The position numbers were made by a program, and so were the translations under genes. Below are positions 32,618 through 57,045 of a stretch of 60,000 nt of DNA, in pieces. Where the stretch lies: assembly GCA_009746045.1 (NCBI GenBank), contig RPFO01000213.1:11137593-11197592 (forward strand), written 5' to 3'. Under the pieces are notes generated by a model. It was not told the DNA's origin. It did not search any database and saw only the letters and a list, made by a program, of their open reading frames with translations. Source of the DNA: Mesostigma viride. Taxonomy: Eukaryota; Streptophyta; Mesostigmatophyceae; Mesostigmatales; Mesostigmataceae. Positions within the stretch are counted from its first letter, which is position 1, and each line of letters begins with the position of its first letter.

Positions 32618-33109
32618 TGTACCCAGGCCGGTTAACCCCAAAGCCCGCATCATGGTTGTCCGGCACTTAAAAATCATGCCCCAACCATTTAGTACGCGTA
32701 CTAGATCGACACATGGAAGGTACGTCAGCTCACAGCTCGATCCATATCATTTGGGGGCCACAACTATTGATAGTTTTGAAAAATGTGCGTGTCAAGCTAG
32801 AGACAACCACCGTATAATTGGCTCACTTAGTATTTATGTACCCGTGCCCGTTGGGGAGTCTCGGAGCATTAACTCACTTCGTATAGACTGCGTCACGTAC
32901 GTACTGCGTGAGATAGCATAAATCCTCTATGGTGATGACATGGAGCTGGGCCGGATATGGAATCTATCTAACCACCTGTTTGTCGGGTCACAGGCGCCCA
33001 GCCTGACCCGCTGTGCGTGCCAATTAATCGATATAGAGTTACACACGCACTTTCTTAGCTAGAGGGTGTCAATTGTGTTGTACGGCATGTGGAGTGCCGG
33101 GCATGCATG

Positions 33110-34856
33110 TTAACCCGTGTTTTTTTAATTAGAACGCGATATATCGCGTTGTAAGCTTTTTTTAGAACGCGTATAGCACCTAAGGAAATTTTTTTTTCAT
33201 GGTCATGTATATACTTTCCTGAAAGCCCATAAATCAAAGGATTTTTTGAGCTACTCAGACCTACAAAATGCTTATTCATTAGAGAGATACACTGGTTTGA
33301 ATACAGGGGGGTCTGACCATGACCGCGATTTCTTGACCCTAGGTCACAAGTCATGTGCTTATTCACAAATGGTTCATGAAAAAAATCTGGCTTCTTGCAC
33401 GAGCTATGGGCAACATATGCAGGCTCTGTGAAACAAAACTCAGGCCCATTGGGCCACTGGAGCTATTTTTCATTAGCATCACAATTACAACGCAGTACAA
33501 CGCAGTGGGAAACATGAGAGCCCTTGACAACATTACGCAACGACCCGAGCCCCATAAACGGGGCCATAGTGAGCTTGGAGGGTCAAAACGTTGAAAATAG
33601 GTGTTGTATAAGTTATACAGCATCAAACATGAATCAAACATCATGACTGGATGACCTAATTTGACTGAATCAGGCAGCCATAGCCAAAGCATCATCCACT
33701 CTCACAACGTGTTGAGCACATGCCTCGTGGGAATGGAGGTGCTGGGTTTTCATTCCATAACGCGTGCAATACTGAAAGAAAGAGGCACGTGTAATGCAAG
33801 GCTTGGATAGGTTGAGTGATCCATGAGCTTACATGCAGGCAAAGATGACGCTGGAATGCATGCTAGCGAATGGTGGCAAGATGCTAACAACACATGATTA
33901 TACACCATGATTATGGGCACCCAGCTGATCTTCTTGCACAATCAACGCAGTATAAACCATCAACATCCAATCCTCACGATATATGCACGGCTTGACGACG
34001 TATACAGCACCTAAATACTGCACAACTGCAACCTGCTATGGCTGACATGCAAGCAACGTCGAGTAGGATGGCGGTCTTAGAGAGGCTGGGCAGAGGTCGG
34101 TAGAAATAAGTGGAAAACTGGCAGAAACTAGGTAGAAACACGATATACTTACGCCTGCAAGCACTATTGAGCCGGTGGCAGAGGCCATTTCCAGGAAAAT
34201 ACAGCATACCGTAGCAATAGCCACGGTCACGCCTTACGCTATTTGCAGGCACCATCATGCCCGGAGCTACCCAATAAAAGTCTGCACAAATCTCGGTTTA
34301 GCCGAGAGTCCGGGCGTTCGGAATGAATAAACATGTGTTAAGAAGTCGAAACACCATGGAAATACCAAGCATGGTGCCGCAGCAGACCCGAGTCTTGACG
34401 TAATAATATGTATGCCGGTTTCCAGGGTTTCCGCATGAAAGTTGGGTGAGAAACTGGAAAAAACTACGTTTCCTTTGCCCCAGTACCTCAACAAACTCGT
34501 AGAAACCTAATTATCAACCTTTGAACGCATCATCATGGTCGTGCTACCCAACCTAGCCACTGAAATTCGCGCGAAAACTGGCGAGATCTACCTGCCGCCA
34601 TCGCCGTCGTCTTCACCTTCGTCCCGCGAAAATGCCTGATTTCAGTGGTACATATTTGTTTGCAGCTGTCACAAAAAAAATACCAAAAATACCAGGATTT
34701 TTTCTTGAATTCTATGAGATGTTTCTGACCTATCTTGAAAGTTTCAGACCAAAAATCGCATGTTTAATAGGTTTGCCACGTGTCAGATTACAACGCGATA
34801 CATCGCGTTCTAACCCTACAACGCGATGTATCGCGTTGTAAAAAAACACGGGTTAA
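33110..34856. mobile_element. TTAA-flanked inverted-terminal-repeat element, piggyBac-like MITE
   Basis: Both ends read TTAA|CCCGTGTTTTTTTA inward (33110-33127; reverse complement at 34839-34856). Subterminal palindromes AACGCGATRTATCGCGTT follow on both sides: one complete copy on the left near 33133-33150 and two on the right near 34789-34839. The element is 1,739 bp between the TTAA duplications. I find no transposase frame inside, only short frames. TTAA target duplication and CCC ends are piggyBac-superfamily traits; assignment beyond that is inference. Confidence 0.7.
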
Positions 34857-35331
34857 TGTGTAAGTGGCAAGTTGGTTACTTTGTTAGCAAAAACCCAAAA
34901 ACTGATAAAAGCAACACGAATGGAATTGCATTTCACTACAAAAATGGTTATCTCAAATTGCACAGCGTGAGTGTGCTACAGCTGAGACCCATGGCAGCAG
35001 ACAATATCGCGATAACAGGCATCATCTGGCCGGATGGAATGCAATTCTAGGTCTATGTGACACGCTGGATAATTTCCCTACAATACTTCGCAACCACTGC
35101 TGAGCCTTCGTCTCGTCCCCACACGTCTCCCACAGACATACTGGGATCGAGTGACAAAACACTCCTTGGCCCAGCTAAGTGGCGCTGCCACAGGCAGCCG
35201 ATGGCCATGTTACGCTAACCCTCTTGTTTCTGTATCCTTACACTATACCAGCCGCAAGACAGAACAGCCTTCAAAATGCGCACATGGGCAATTTTAATAA
35301 TACAACGGCCGAGTTAAACCAAAAAAAGGGG
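34857..35331 (-). other. 3' flank of the pseudo-response regulator gene
   Basis: Likely includes the 3' UTR. A minus-strand TGTAA at 35242-35238, about 90 nt after the stop codon, could be the green-algal type poly(A) signal. Otherwise unique sequence. Confidence 0.35.
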
Positions 35332-48384
<13,053 letters not shown>

Positions 48385-48430
48385 GCTTTCAGTGTACCAT
48401 AAATACGCCTAGCAAATATACATTCGAAAC

Positions 48431-49081
48431 CTAGGCATCTCTTAAGCTGTACTTCACATGTACCAATAACCCTTCATCCTTTAAGGCCCAAATTCCCATT
48501 GCCGTTGGAATCCCCTTCGTCGCCATGTCCGACCTCTTCGAGCTGAAGTCACGTTCGTCTAGGTCAAGGTCACTGCTTTGGTTGTTGGCTAGCTCGAAAA
48601 ATCGCAGCAAGAAATCCCTGCGATCCAATGCGCCGGAGCCGCAAGCAAAATATCCCGGGTCCTTTTTGGAAGCAACAATTGTCCACGCTGGCTCGCAGAT
48701 CTCAATGCCAGTCGCTGCCAGTCTCCAATCGCCAAAAGCTGCAAACGTGGCCTCAAAATCAGCTGTTGGCGTATCATAACCGACTGGCGGTCAGCTCTGT
48801 CCTTTTCTGCCAAGCTCAATGGCCACATTATTAGTGGCCCAGGCGTGTAGGGGAGCTCATCTCTGCACCGCAGCTGGTTGTACTGTGCTTTTTGTGCAGT
48901 AGTACCGTAGCGCAAATTTGTCCAGTCCGCTGCTCCGCGCTGGGCATTCCGTCAGCACACGCCGATGGATCCAGTTTCCGTTTCTGCGGAAGAATGGTCT
49001 GCACAGAAGTCTCGCAACTATGCTTTGCGGCGACTTTCCATTGGCCTTTTTGGCCGGCACGGGAGATTCTGAAGATTTCAC
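48431..49081 (-). pseudogene. Unrecognised coding-like frame broken by two TGA codons
   Basis: One minus frame of about 217 codons reads smoothly through TGA at 48859-48857 and 48793-48791 to a stop at 48431. Segments include SPVPAKKANGKSPQSIVARL, DTPTADFEATFAAFGDWRLA and ASKKDPGYFACGSGALDRRD. Amino-acid composition stays protein-like on both sides of each TGA. No family was recognised. It lies just upstream of the PRR start. It could be a decayed gene, part of the PRR 5' region, or chance. A further open minus frame (49600-49160) precedes it. Confidence 0.25.
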
Positions 49082-49639
49082 TCGTACTCGTACTCGTACT
49101 CGTTTCGCAAAGCCGAGCCGTTGTTAGTAGAACCAGGGTAGAACGCGGCTTGGCCACGACTAGTATCTGTTCGTGGCAGAATAGGACAGCAACTTTGTAA
49201 CTCCCGGGGAACGACTGAACGAGTTGCGGAATACATTCCGGAGTTCAGGCAGCAAACTTTGGGCAGTTTTGAATCTTTGGGTACTACCATAAAGAATCTG
49301 ACCTTTTCTCCCAACAAAAAGATGCTTTTGGCGGGCTGGGCGCACCCGGGATTCATCCGTACAACGTAAGGTCACCTCGAATCTTGAAAGTGGATTTAGC
49401 TGGATCCACAATCGTGCCCTTTTCCGGAATGTCCCACTAGCGGCGAAAAGCGCGCGATTCTCAGCAAGATAATTGCTGCAATATCCCAGGAAAGGTGGAA
49501 GTGTCTGGTGTTGCAAATTTCCGATCGTTCTAGACATCCATGGAAGTGCACGCGTGACATCCTGACGGGCAAACGCGACCATGACAATCGGGAAATACAT
49601 ACTTTTATTAATTGCAATTCATGCACTTCTCATATCACG

Positions 49640-50800
49640 GATGGCTAAACATGATTACTTTTCGTGGTTATACAATATTTTTACATGACGTGCTCTTATG
49701 AATATCTCACCGATGGCCAATCAGGGCAACAATGTATTTATTGATGTATATTCCGCGGTATTCAGCTAGCTGCTGCTCCTCTGTTGGACGTTCCGCCTTG
49801 TGTTGCTTTCCGTTCGTGCCCCCTTTTTGTGGCTGAGCTGTTTGCTTGTTCCCTAAATGTGTCTCCTTAGTCGAGAGACTAAGCCTTAAAGTTAAGCGTG
49901 ATAGTCATCAAAGTTCAGCGCGAAAGCAAATTCACGCTCCTTCGTCGGTAGGGCAGGGCGTGGAGCGGTCTTGGGAGCGGTTCGAGCCCATGAGGCAGTC
50001 TTGAAGGCACCGCGGCCAGGGTCCCGCGTTTTAATCTTCAACTTCCAAGTATTATACCGTATTTACAATGCGTTTGCCATTTGAATAATACGACATGTGA
50101 TACGTCATACCTGGTTTATCTGTGGTTATGAAAACAATGCTGACCCTTGGGAGAAACGCTTTTCCCCTGCTGGCACACAAGCAGCTTGGTGTCAAGCTCC
50201 CTGTGATCTTGATATAGCAGACCCTTGCGGTGCTGTTGGTGCGCCGGTATACAATGTTTTTATTCCGTCTCCAGGGCAGCCCCTAGCTCGAAGGGTTTGT
50301 TGCGGGGAAAGACCCGGCGCCGGGCCATTTCCTAGCCTGTCAAAGGTGAGGAGGGTGCTGGAGGGCCATGGATCGTTGCCACAGGGGTGAGAATGTGCGG
50401 AATTCCTACCATGAGAGCTTTTAGGACCTTCTCACAACCCCACTTGTTATGTCATGCGACATTCCCCCGGCCCTTTGCAGGCACAGACGGCTGATGGGCC
50501 ATACTGAAAGCCCACATCAAGTACCCGGCGGGCTTGAAAGCACATGCTTACTCGGTGACGTATCCCAACAAAAGCATGTTTTAATACTACTTTAAAGTAA
50601 TGGCAAGCTTTTGCGCGCAACTGTAGCTAGCTGACTGGTCAGTCAACGCCCATTGTTTAATTAATTAATAATAAAAAAAAATCACGTAGACTGCGTCACG
50701 TGGGTACCAATAAAGGAACTTCTACCCATATACACAGCGAGAAGGAGGAAGGGCACCCTAGCTTCTCTCACTGGGCTCAGTGGGCATGCAGGCCACAGAT
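49640..50800. other. Unassigned region
   Basis: A plus frame at 50097-50390 ends PFPSLSK before GTGAGG, a donor-like site, but matches no family I know. The rest is unique sequence, with TTAATTAATTAATAA at about 50656. Confidence 0.25.
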
Positions 50801-50804
50801 CACT

Positions 50805-51175
50805 TTTGCATCAGGGCATGCCTCGCATTCTGACGAGATTAGGCAGCGTAGGATCTAGCATTCGTAGGACATCTTGCTCTCACCAGTCAGGTTGTGGTAG
50901 ACACCAGGCTGGAGCTACCATGGTCCGGATTCTCCCGATTTCTGGCCGGCCTGCGCTGGTTGTCTCCTTGACACCGACCTCGGTCTGGCCCGGCGGCCCC
51001 CAGCGACTTGGCCAACCTGACGGTGGCATATCCTGACCTGGCCTGGCCCCAAGGACACTTTCCTAGAAAGATGGGCAAAGTTACCTGCCATGAACTATAC
51101 ATGCACAGCAGTTGCCTGCTGGCCGACCTAGTGGTCCCAGCTAGCTAAGTTCAAGAACACCGCATTCACTCCCTA
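50805..51175 (+). pseudogene. Retrotransposon RT C-terminal and 3' fragment
   Basis: Plus-strand sequence matching the minus strand of 30850-31170 (TTAGGCAGCGTAGGAT, TAGCATTCGTAGGACAT, GGCCCCAAGGACA, TATACA..CAGCAGTTGC) with many small indels. No usable frame remains. Confidence 0.6.
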
Positions 51176-51449
51176 ATTTAATTTAATGGCGAGAGCACGC
51201 AGCCTTCTGTGCCATGCGCACGTAGATCGTAGCATCTCATGACAACTACAGATTTCAAGGTCCGCCAACTAAACATATAGCCAGTGAATGGGAAAGCGTA
51301 GTACTGCTAATTAGCGGCATGCCTACTAAGGTATATACCGTACTTCCCCTGTTAAGTGAGACAACTTTGTTGCACATGGTCGGCATATTTGACCTGCATG
51401 GAAAGTAACATGCGGATGACATTGCTGTTAAACCAAGATTCAATGAAAT

Positions 51450-51776
51450 GCAACCCTGAGCGTCCACATTCCCGCTCTGTCGGTGATCGAGGGCTTGGAG
51501 GCCAAGGACCTTTTGAAGCTCGGCCGGTCCTGCTTCTCGATCCTTGCCCAGGGGCCGGGCTTGCGCCACACAGCTCAGTACCTGTGGAGAGTTGCCGAGG
51601 CAATCCCTACCCTATAGCGCCAATAGTACATGGGGGGCCTAGGCCTCTCTGTGATTTGGAAGAAGATGATGGACAAGGCCAAGTGGGCCCAGGTCATAGA
51701 GGACAACGAGCCCCCCCCTGTGGGGAAGCGCCCGCGTGTGCAATCCCGTGGGAGGCACGCCAGACAGCTCCCCTAG
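51450..51776 (+). pseudogene. Coding-like fragment in the repeat island, unrecognised
   Basis: Frames encode VIEGLEAKDLLKLGRSCFSI and LGLSVIWKKMMDKAKWAQVI, separated by stops (CTATAG near 51614). The second part ends ARQLP before a stop and directly precedes a copy of the stem-loop/TTAA module. It is probably an ORF1-type fragment of a retroelement; that is inference from context. Confidence 0.35.
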
Positions 51777-51834
51777 GGCAGCGTGCGGCTGTCTAGATAG
51801 ATGTTGTAGTTAGAATGCTGTTAGATAGATGTCA

Positions 51835-52180
51835 TATGTAGCCGATGTAGATAGATTAGACCGGTAGGACTGTTTGCACCCATCCATCCATCCATCGGGG
51901 TTAATGCTCCGTGACTCCCCAACGGGAGCACGAGTCTAATTAATTATAGCGCCAATGTCGCCGGCACAGTTACCTGCAGAACGCTGCCCAACAGCGTAAG
52001 CCAGTCCCTGTAACGGACGGCGGGGCCATGCATCGAGGAGATGGAGGAAACGACCACCTCTAGAGGTACGATATTCACAATTAATTAATTAATTAATTAG
52101 ACTCGTGCTCCCGTTGGGGAGTCACGGCAACCCCGATGGATGGATGGATGGATGGGTGCAAACATTCCTACCGGATATTC
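51835..52180. mobile_element. Second foldback pair of the stem-loop/TTAA module
   Basis: 51850-51945 has ACCGGTAGGACTGTTTGCACCC, (ATCC)3, GGGGTTAATGCTCCGTGACT and a TTAA tail. 52083-52175 has the reverse complement order, starting with TTAATTAATTAATTAG and ending TGCAAACATTCCTACCGG. Same arrangement as 23160-23690. Confidence 0.6.
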
Positions 52181-52812
52181 ACAATAACCCAGGTTTGCCC
52201 TGAAAAACAAAAGCACCCTTTGCACGGCAGCCCACTGCAAGCAGGACAGTACTCCCACCTGCATCGAGGCCAACAGCGGCGACAAGGGGGTTGCTTTGCA
52301 ACGCCATAGGATATAGAGCTCCCGTGACTCCCCAACGGATATATATATAGAGAGAGCTCCTGCTATCCAATGGCCACTCTATGCATGGCTTCTCTCTATG
52401 GCCGATCAAGTTGCTGTCCACTGGCAATGCCACAGGTAGCGGGCCCCAATGGGGTTATTGACATGGGGTGGGGCAATACATGCGCGCGTCATTAATTAAG
52501 TGATTGATTGATTGATGGGGTAATTGTCATGGAACATAGCACTTCTCCCATCTACTATCAGTAATCATTGGTAGTCATGAGCACAACTCGAAACCCGACT
52601 GGTAATGGAGTCTCTGAATGGGCCATTCCATCACCTTCTTCTCGGCCACTCCGGCTGCTTTGCACATCAACATCCCTCATACTATCCCATCCCATGTATT
52701 CTCGGCCTTGGTCATACGCTAGTCTTCTCATTCGCTCTTTAATTGGAACCTCGCCTACCCCACTCATCGTCACTCGGCCACCCCGCGCCGGTCCCCCTTG
52801 GCCGGTCATCTC
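52181..52812. other. Between the repeat pair and the DUF6816 gene
   Basis: Contains a partial stem-loop module at about 52317-52340 followed by (TA)/(GA) runs and TTAAGTGATTGATTGATTGA (about 52496). The region 52558-52812 is open on the minus strand and may be 3' UTR of the DUF6816 gene. Confidence 0.4.
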
Positions 52813-54107
52813 CTATATTCCCTTCAGCCTGAACTCGAGAAAAAATGCAGAAGACCACCGAGACGCTACCAAAATACAAAAGACTACCGGGTCATCGCTG
52901 CACCGTTTCTCCCCCTCGCTCACCTCCTCTCGTCCGCGGGCGCCGGTGCCTTGGTCATCTCAACCAGGTACTTATAAATAGCCACAGGCTTGCCCGCGAC
53001 CTTTATCGCATCGAAGTCCGATAACCGGCTCGCGTCGTCAAACTCGGCCGGGACCACAAACATGGAGACCCGCTGCAGGGCTTTCACCCGGGCCGGGTCC
53101 GGGTCACTTGGCCCTGGGACCTCCCACCGATACCTGGTGATGTTCTGGCTGGCTTTCACCGTGGGCGGGCCGCCCACCTCCCTCGCGTTATCAAAGACTT
53201 GCTTGGAGTACTCGAGCGTGTCTAGCTGACCTGGGGAGCTCTCGAACGACCGCTTTGTGACCAGGTTCTCGACCTTGAGCTTCCCTTGGAGCTGGAGCAC
53301 GATGCGGTTGGGCTTGTCGATGTCCCAGTCGACGCGCTCCACGATCCCAGGGCGTACGGAGGCCTCTGTCAGGGACACGGTCGTCGTGAGCCGGTCGGCG
53401 ACGACGCGGCCGCTGGAATTACGGGCGAAGCGAGCTAGGTACCGGACGGTCGACCCGACTTGGCTCTGAAGCTGCTTGAATCGCGCAGGGTCTGTGAACG
53501 CCTCCCCCTGGGGAGCCTCCACGGAGATCAGGGTGGAGGAGACGTCCCAGTCACCCTCGAAGAAGGCAGGGTAGAAGATGTCAGGGGATCCCAGGCCGAG
53601 CGCCTGCTCCATGAAACCGCGCCCATCGCTCTCGGATGCTTGCGCTGGGGGGCTCAGGCTGGATGTCAGCACCTGGACGGCAAACGCGAGCGAGGAGAGC
53701 GTGGCGGTGCGCCGGCCCACGTGACTCCCGGTCCGTACGTGACCGGCCCGGGAGGAGAGACCGATGGCGGTTGATGGTCGGCTGGCGTCGTTGGATAGGG
53801 CCGTCGCTAGGACGAAAAGTCTTCGGGGCGCGGCGGTCAGAAACACCCGAGCAGTCGCGTTCAATTCCAGGTCTGACGCTAACAGCTCTTCCAGCGGCTC
53901 TTCAGCGGTGCGTCGCGACTCCACAGATGGCGTGTTGCCGGGAAACCCGCCGGCGATGACAGCGCGGGGTGGCCTCGAGGGCCAATGCCTTGCATTGAAG
54001 GGTACTCGGTGCGCGGGTAAGCATGGCGGGAACAGCGAGGACCGGATTCGCGTGTGACGGAAATTCGAGAGTGATTCGACCTGAAAAGTCTGCGCAAAGC
54101 ACGCCAT
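52813..54107 (-). CDS. DUF6816-type thylakoid-lumen protein, two exons
   Basis: The main exon 54107-52924 encodes a long basic/serine-rich N-terminus (plastid transit peptide), then RRTATLSSLAFAVQVL...SPPAQAS. This is a twin-arginine plus hydrophobic segment plus AQA cleavage site, the pattern of thylakoid Tat substrates. The mature part starts FMEQALGLGSPDIFYPAFFE, then GDWDVSSTLISVEAPQG, ISVEAPQGEAFTDPARF and the conserved RYRWEVPGP and YKYLVEMT. This fits the DUF6816 family of cyanobacteria and plastids, function unknown. The frame would stop at 52920, but a good donor AG|GTGAGC (52923-52918) and a strong pyrimidine-tract acceptor (TTCAG|GCTGAAGG) suggest a 16-nt last exon 52828-52813 giving a terminal RLKGI. 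The start is the first ATG; a later one is possible. Confidence 0.85.
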
Positions 54108-54694
54108 GTCGTCTCAGGGAAGTTACATGCACCCAGACGACAATTTATGTCCAAAGCAACAGCATAGATCGTTATTCGCGGCGGTGACGGCACCAGGGGA
54201 GAGGCACAATGCCGCGCTCGCTCCTCCCATAGCAGCTCACCCGCGGAGAGCACTACATACCGGCAACGGTATGCTAGAGCTCCGGGGCATCCTGTAAGGT
54301 TGTTCTCCGTTAATAAATGCGACCTTCACACGACAGTGTTTTGGGTGTTGAGGCACGCCACAGTAAAGGCACCACCCATGCGAGTCGCCACGCCGGCCCC
54401 GTTACGTTGACGTTCCCCGCTGCAGTGTAATACATAAATTGCAATGTTGATGCACACTCCGTCATCAGTTCATCATCCTCGTGCATGTCCAGTGTTGTCA
54501 AGTTGCTGTTGTTGTTGTTGTTGTGTCCCACGCTGCACATGAGCAGCAGAGAGTGTTGTCAAGTACACGACAAATTGCCAGCGTCCACGACTCCACCTTG
54601 CCCGCGCCATGCTTACCGCCTGGCCGCCCCCCGTGGTTTGGTGAGCGTACCTCGTGGGTACTTCAAGTAAAATCCTCATTAGTGAGATGATCAC

Positions 54695-56105
54695 GCGGAG
54701 CCAATTTTCGGAAGAACTTAGCCTTTCACCTGTCACCGCCACACGTGTGTGTGCCCACCTTCATTAGGATTCGCTGATACTCATTTCCCCTCTCACCTCT
54801 TTGGTCCATAATTGGCTAATAAAATATACCCATTTCCCCGAAAAATTTTCGGAAGAACCGTTAGGTTCGCCAGAATTGGCGAAGCTTATAAGGCCGTACA
54901 CGTGAGAAAACATAGGAATAGGGCAGGGGGGGTGGAAAAAACAAAAATATCAGACACCATGCTGAAATTTTCCAAAAGTTGGCCCTTGGACCCTACCTAC
55001 CTAGCACGTAGGCGCTATACCTAGCAAAACCCTGAGGTCCCAAGGGTTATACTTAGGGGTCGACCTAGGGAGCAAAATGATCAGCTCCGCGAGCATTACC
55101 GTTTGAGCATATTGGTGTATGGGAAAATTCCGGTTTTCTTAAATGGGTCGTTGGCCGGCGCGACGCGATACTTGGCACGGCACGGCGCTGGATAGCCGAA
55201 GCCTTGTAGTGGTGGCAGCCGGCAGCATACTTCCGTGCCTAGGGGCAGCACCGTCTTGCGGGCAACCCCCCCCCCTCTATGGTACCTGCCAAAATTTTGA
55301 CTGCATGCGCAGATTTTCCGGTGAAATGGGTGTTAGTTTATTTCCATATAACAGTTAAGGTGACCCAGGTATGACTGCAGATTTGGGTTCAGCTCGCCAA
55401 GTGCTATCAGTTTGTCCGTCAAACCGTTTCAAAATTCCGACCATACAGGGAGCTAGCAGAATTTCCAAGTGTTTTGTTGTAAAAAACCCATATCGACCCG
55501 GCACCCTACCTACCTACCCCGCTTTAAGAGTTAACGGTTTTTGAGGCTCTGTAACTTCTAACCTAGAGACCCCCTGGGGTTGCGACCAGTGGCAAACATG
55601 CTTGTTTTCGCGAGATCTACTCGAATCCAGCATGATGTAAATTTTCTTGTTTTTTTCCACCTCCCCTGGAATAGGGGATGAAAATCCGTCAATCCGCCAT
55701 CCATATACGAAGGCAAAATGAAAAAAGTTAAAACGTTAGCCTCCGACAATCTGGAGCGTCCGATGATGGATCCAACGGACGCGATCAGTAAACCCGCTAA
55801 GTTAGCGGCTCGGGTCGTCCGTCCAAAATACTACAAAATACTACACATAAACAACCAATACAAAACAAGCAAACTACGGAACCACATAGACGCGACGCGA
55901 GGGATTGGGGCCGTCGGATGGTGGAGGCGTTGTCCCCAACCCGAGGGGCGACGGGTTGACTGGGGTAAAGGTGGCGCAAGCCACCGGAGGCGGGCGGGGG
56001 CGGCGGGTAAGTGCCTGTGATATACATACATCCATACATACATCCACCGAATTTGTTCCGAATTTGCAAGCATAAGGGTGAGGTTCTTCCGAAAATTGGC
56101 TCCGC
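54695..56105. mobile_element. Candidate DNA element with 23-bp perfect inverted ends
   Basis: 54695-54717 (GCGGAGCCAATTTTCGGAAG + AAC) is the exact reverse complement of 56083-56105. A partial internal copy (AATTTTCGGAAGAACC) lies at 54844-54859. The 1.41 kb interior has no recognised transposase, and no clear target-site duplication is visible at the ends, so classification is open. Confidence 0.5.
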
Positions 56106-56448
56106 CGTAGAGTTTCAACGGGCAAGTTGCAAACACGCACGTTACTTCACTTACTTGATATCATTGCAGCAGGCAGCATTATTTGTCACGGTGCATGCGT
56201 GCAGGTGTACGCCTACGCCAACCTGGTGTGAAAGGTATGGTACCTACTATAGTCACCTCTGGAGAGGACATCTTGAGTTTTTCTCAGTCCTCTAGGGAGG
56301 ACCGAGTTTGGAGGTTCGGTACAAACTTCGCCGCGCCCAAACTATTTTAGGGAAAATCTCTCTCAAAATTTATTCAAATACTACGTGAAAAGATCTTTCT
56401 TTGACATATTTTTGGGATTTTTTTGGACGATCACGTCGGTCAGTTGAG

Positions 56449-57045
56449 CCAGGCTGGGTGGGCTTGGTGCCAGCTAGTACGTCTATCTGACGTCACGTAC
56501 CAAGATGCTGCGCAAGGCCCTTAACATTCCCTTTGGAATTTGCACATTGAGTAATGAGGATCTGTACGCTGATTTGCCCTATGTTTCCCACATTCTTGGG
56601 CACAGGCGCCTGGGCCTAGCCGGGCACCTGGCCCGCACAGATCAGGTAGACACATCAGATAGACTAGCTGGCACCAAGCCCGCCTAGCCTGGGTGTTATG
56701 TCCTCACCTGGCGTGCCCCAGGCCGCGCGCGGCAGGGCCGCCACCCGTGGACTTTTCGTGATCGACTCGGCATGGACATACATGCTACCCTAGACGTGAC
56801 GGGCTCACACCCGGCGGGCAGCCTCCTGGTTTGTCTGTAATATGGAGGCAGATGGTACGCAAGGATAGGATGGCAAGTAGTGATGAAGGAGACCACCCCC
56901 AAGTCTGTGGGGGCTCCGCGTGTGACCGCATGTGGCATTCATAGCGATTCGGGCCGTGGTGCGGCCCACAGCCCTGTAACTAGGACCTAGATAGCTTACA
57001 TCATCCATTCCATCCCATGTTCCCCTCCCACTGAGGACTTATGCT
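56449..57045 (+). pseudogene. Non-LTR retrotransposon RT C-terminal fragment
   Basis: The frame from about 56504 encodes MLRKALNIPFGICTLSNEDL and LPYVSHILGHRRLGLAGHLA, the region after the RT domain in LINEs (compare TRMLRQVLFKHRW and RRIAFVGHASC at 31.1-31.3 kb). After a stop at about 56685 the homology pattern resumes (RQGRHPWTFRDRLGMDM) in another frame to about 56800. Inverted repeats of about 45 bp flank the first part. Confidence 0.6.

Noticed and set aside
49935-50000. Possible tRNA (GGTTCGAGCCC)
   Set aside because: The T-stem does not pair, and no D-arm or acceptor stem can be placed around it.
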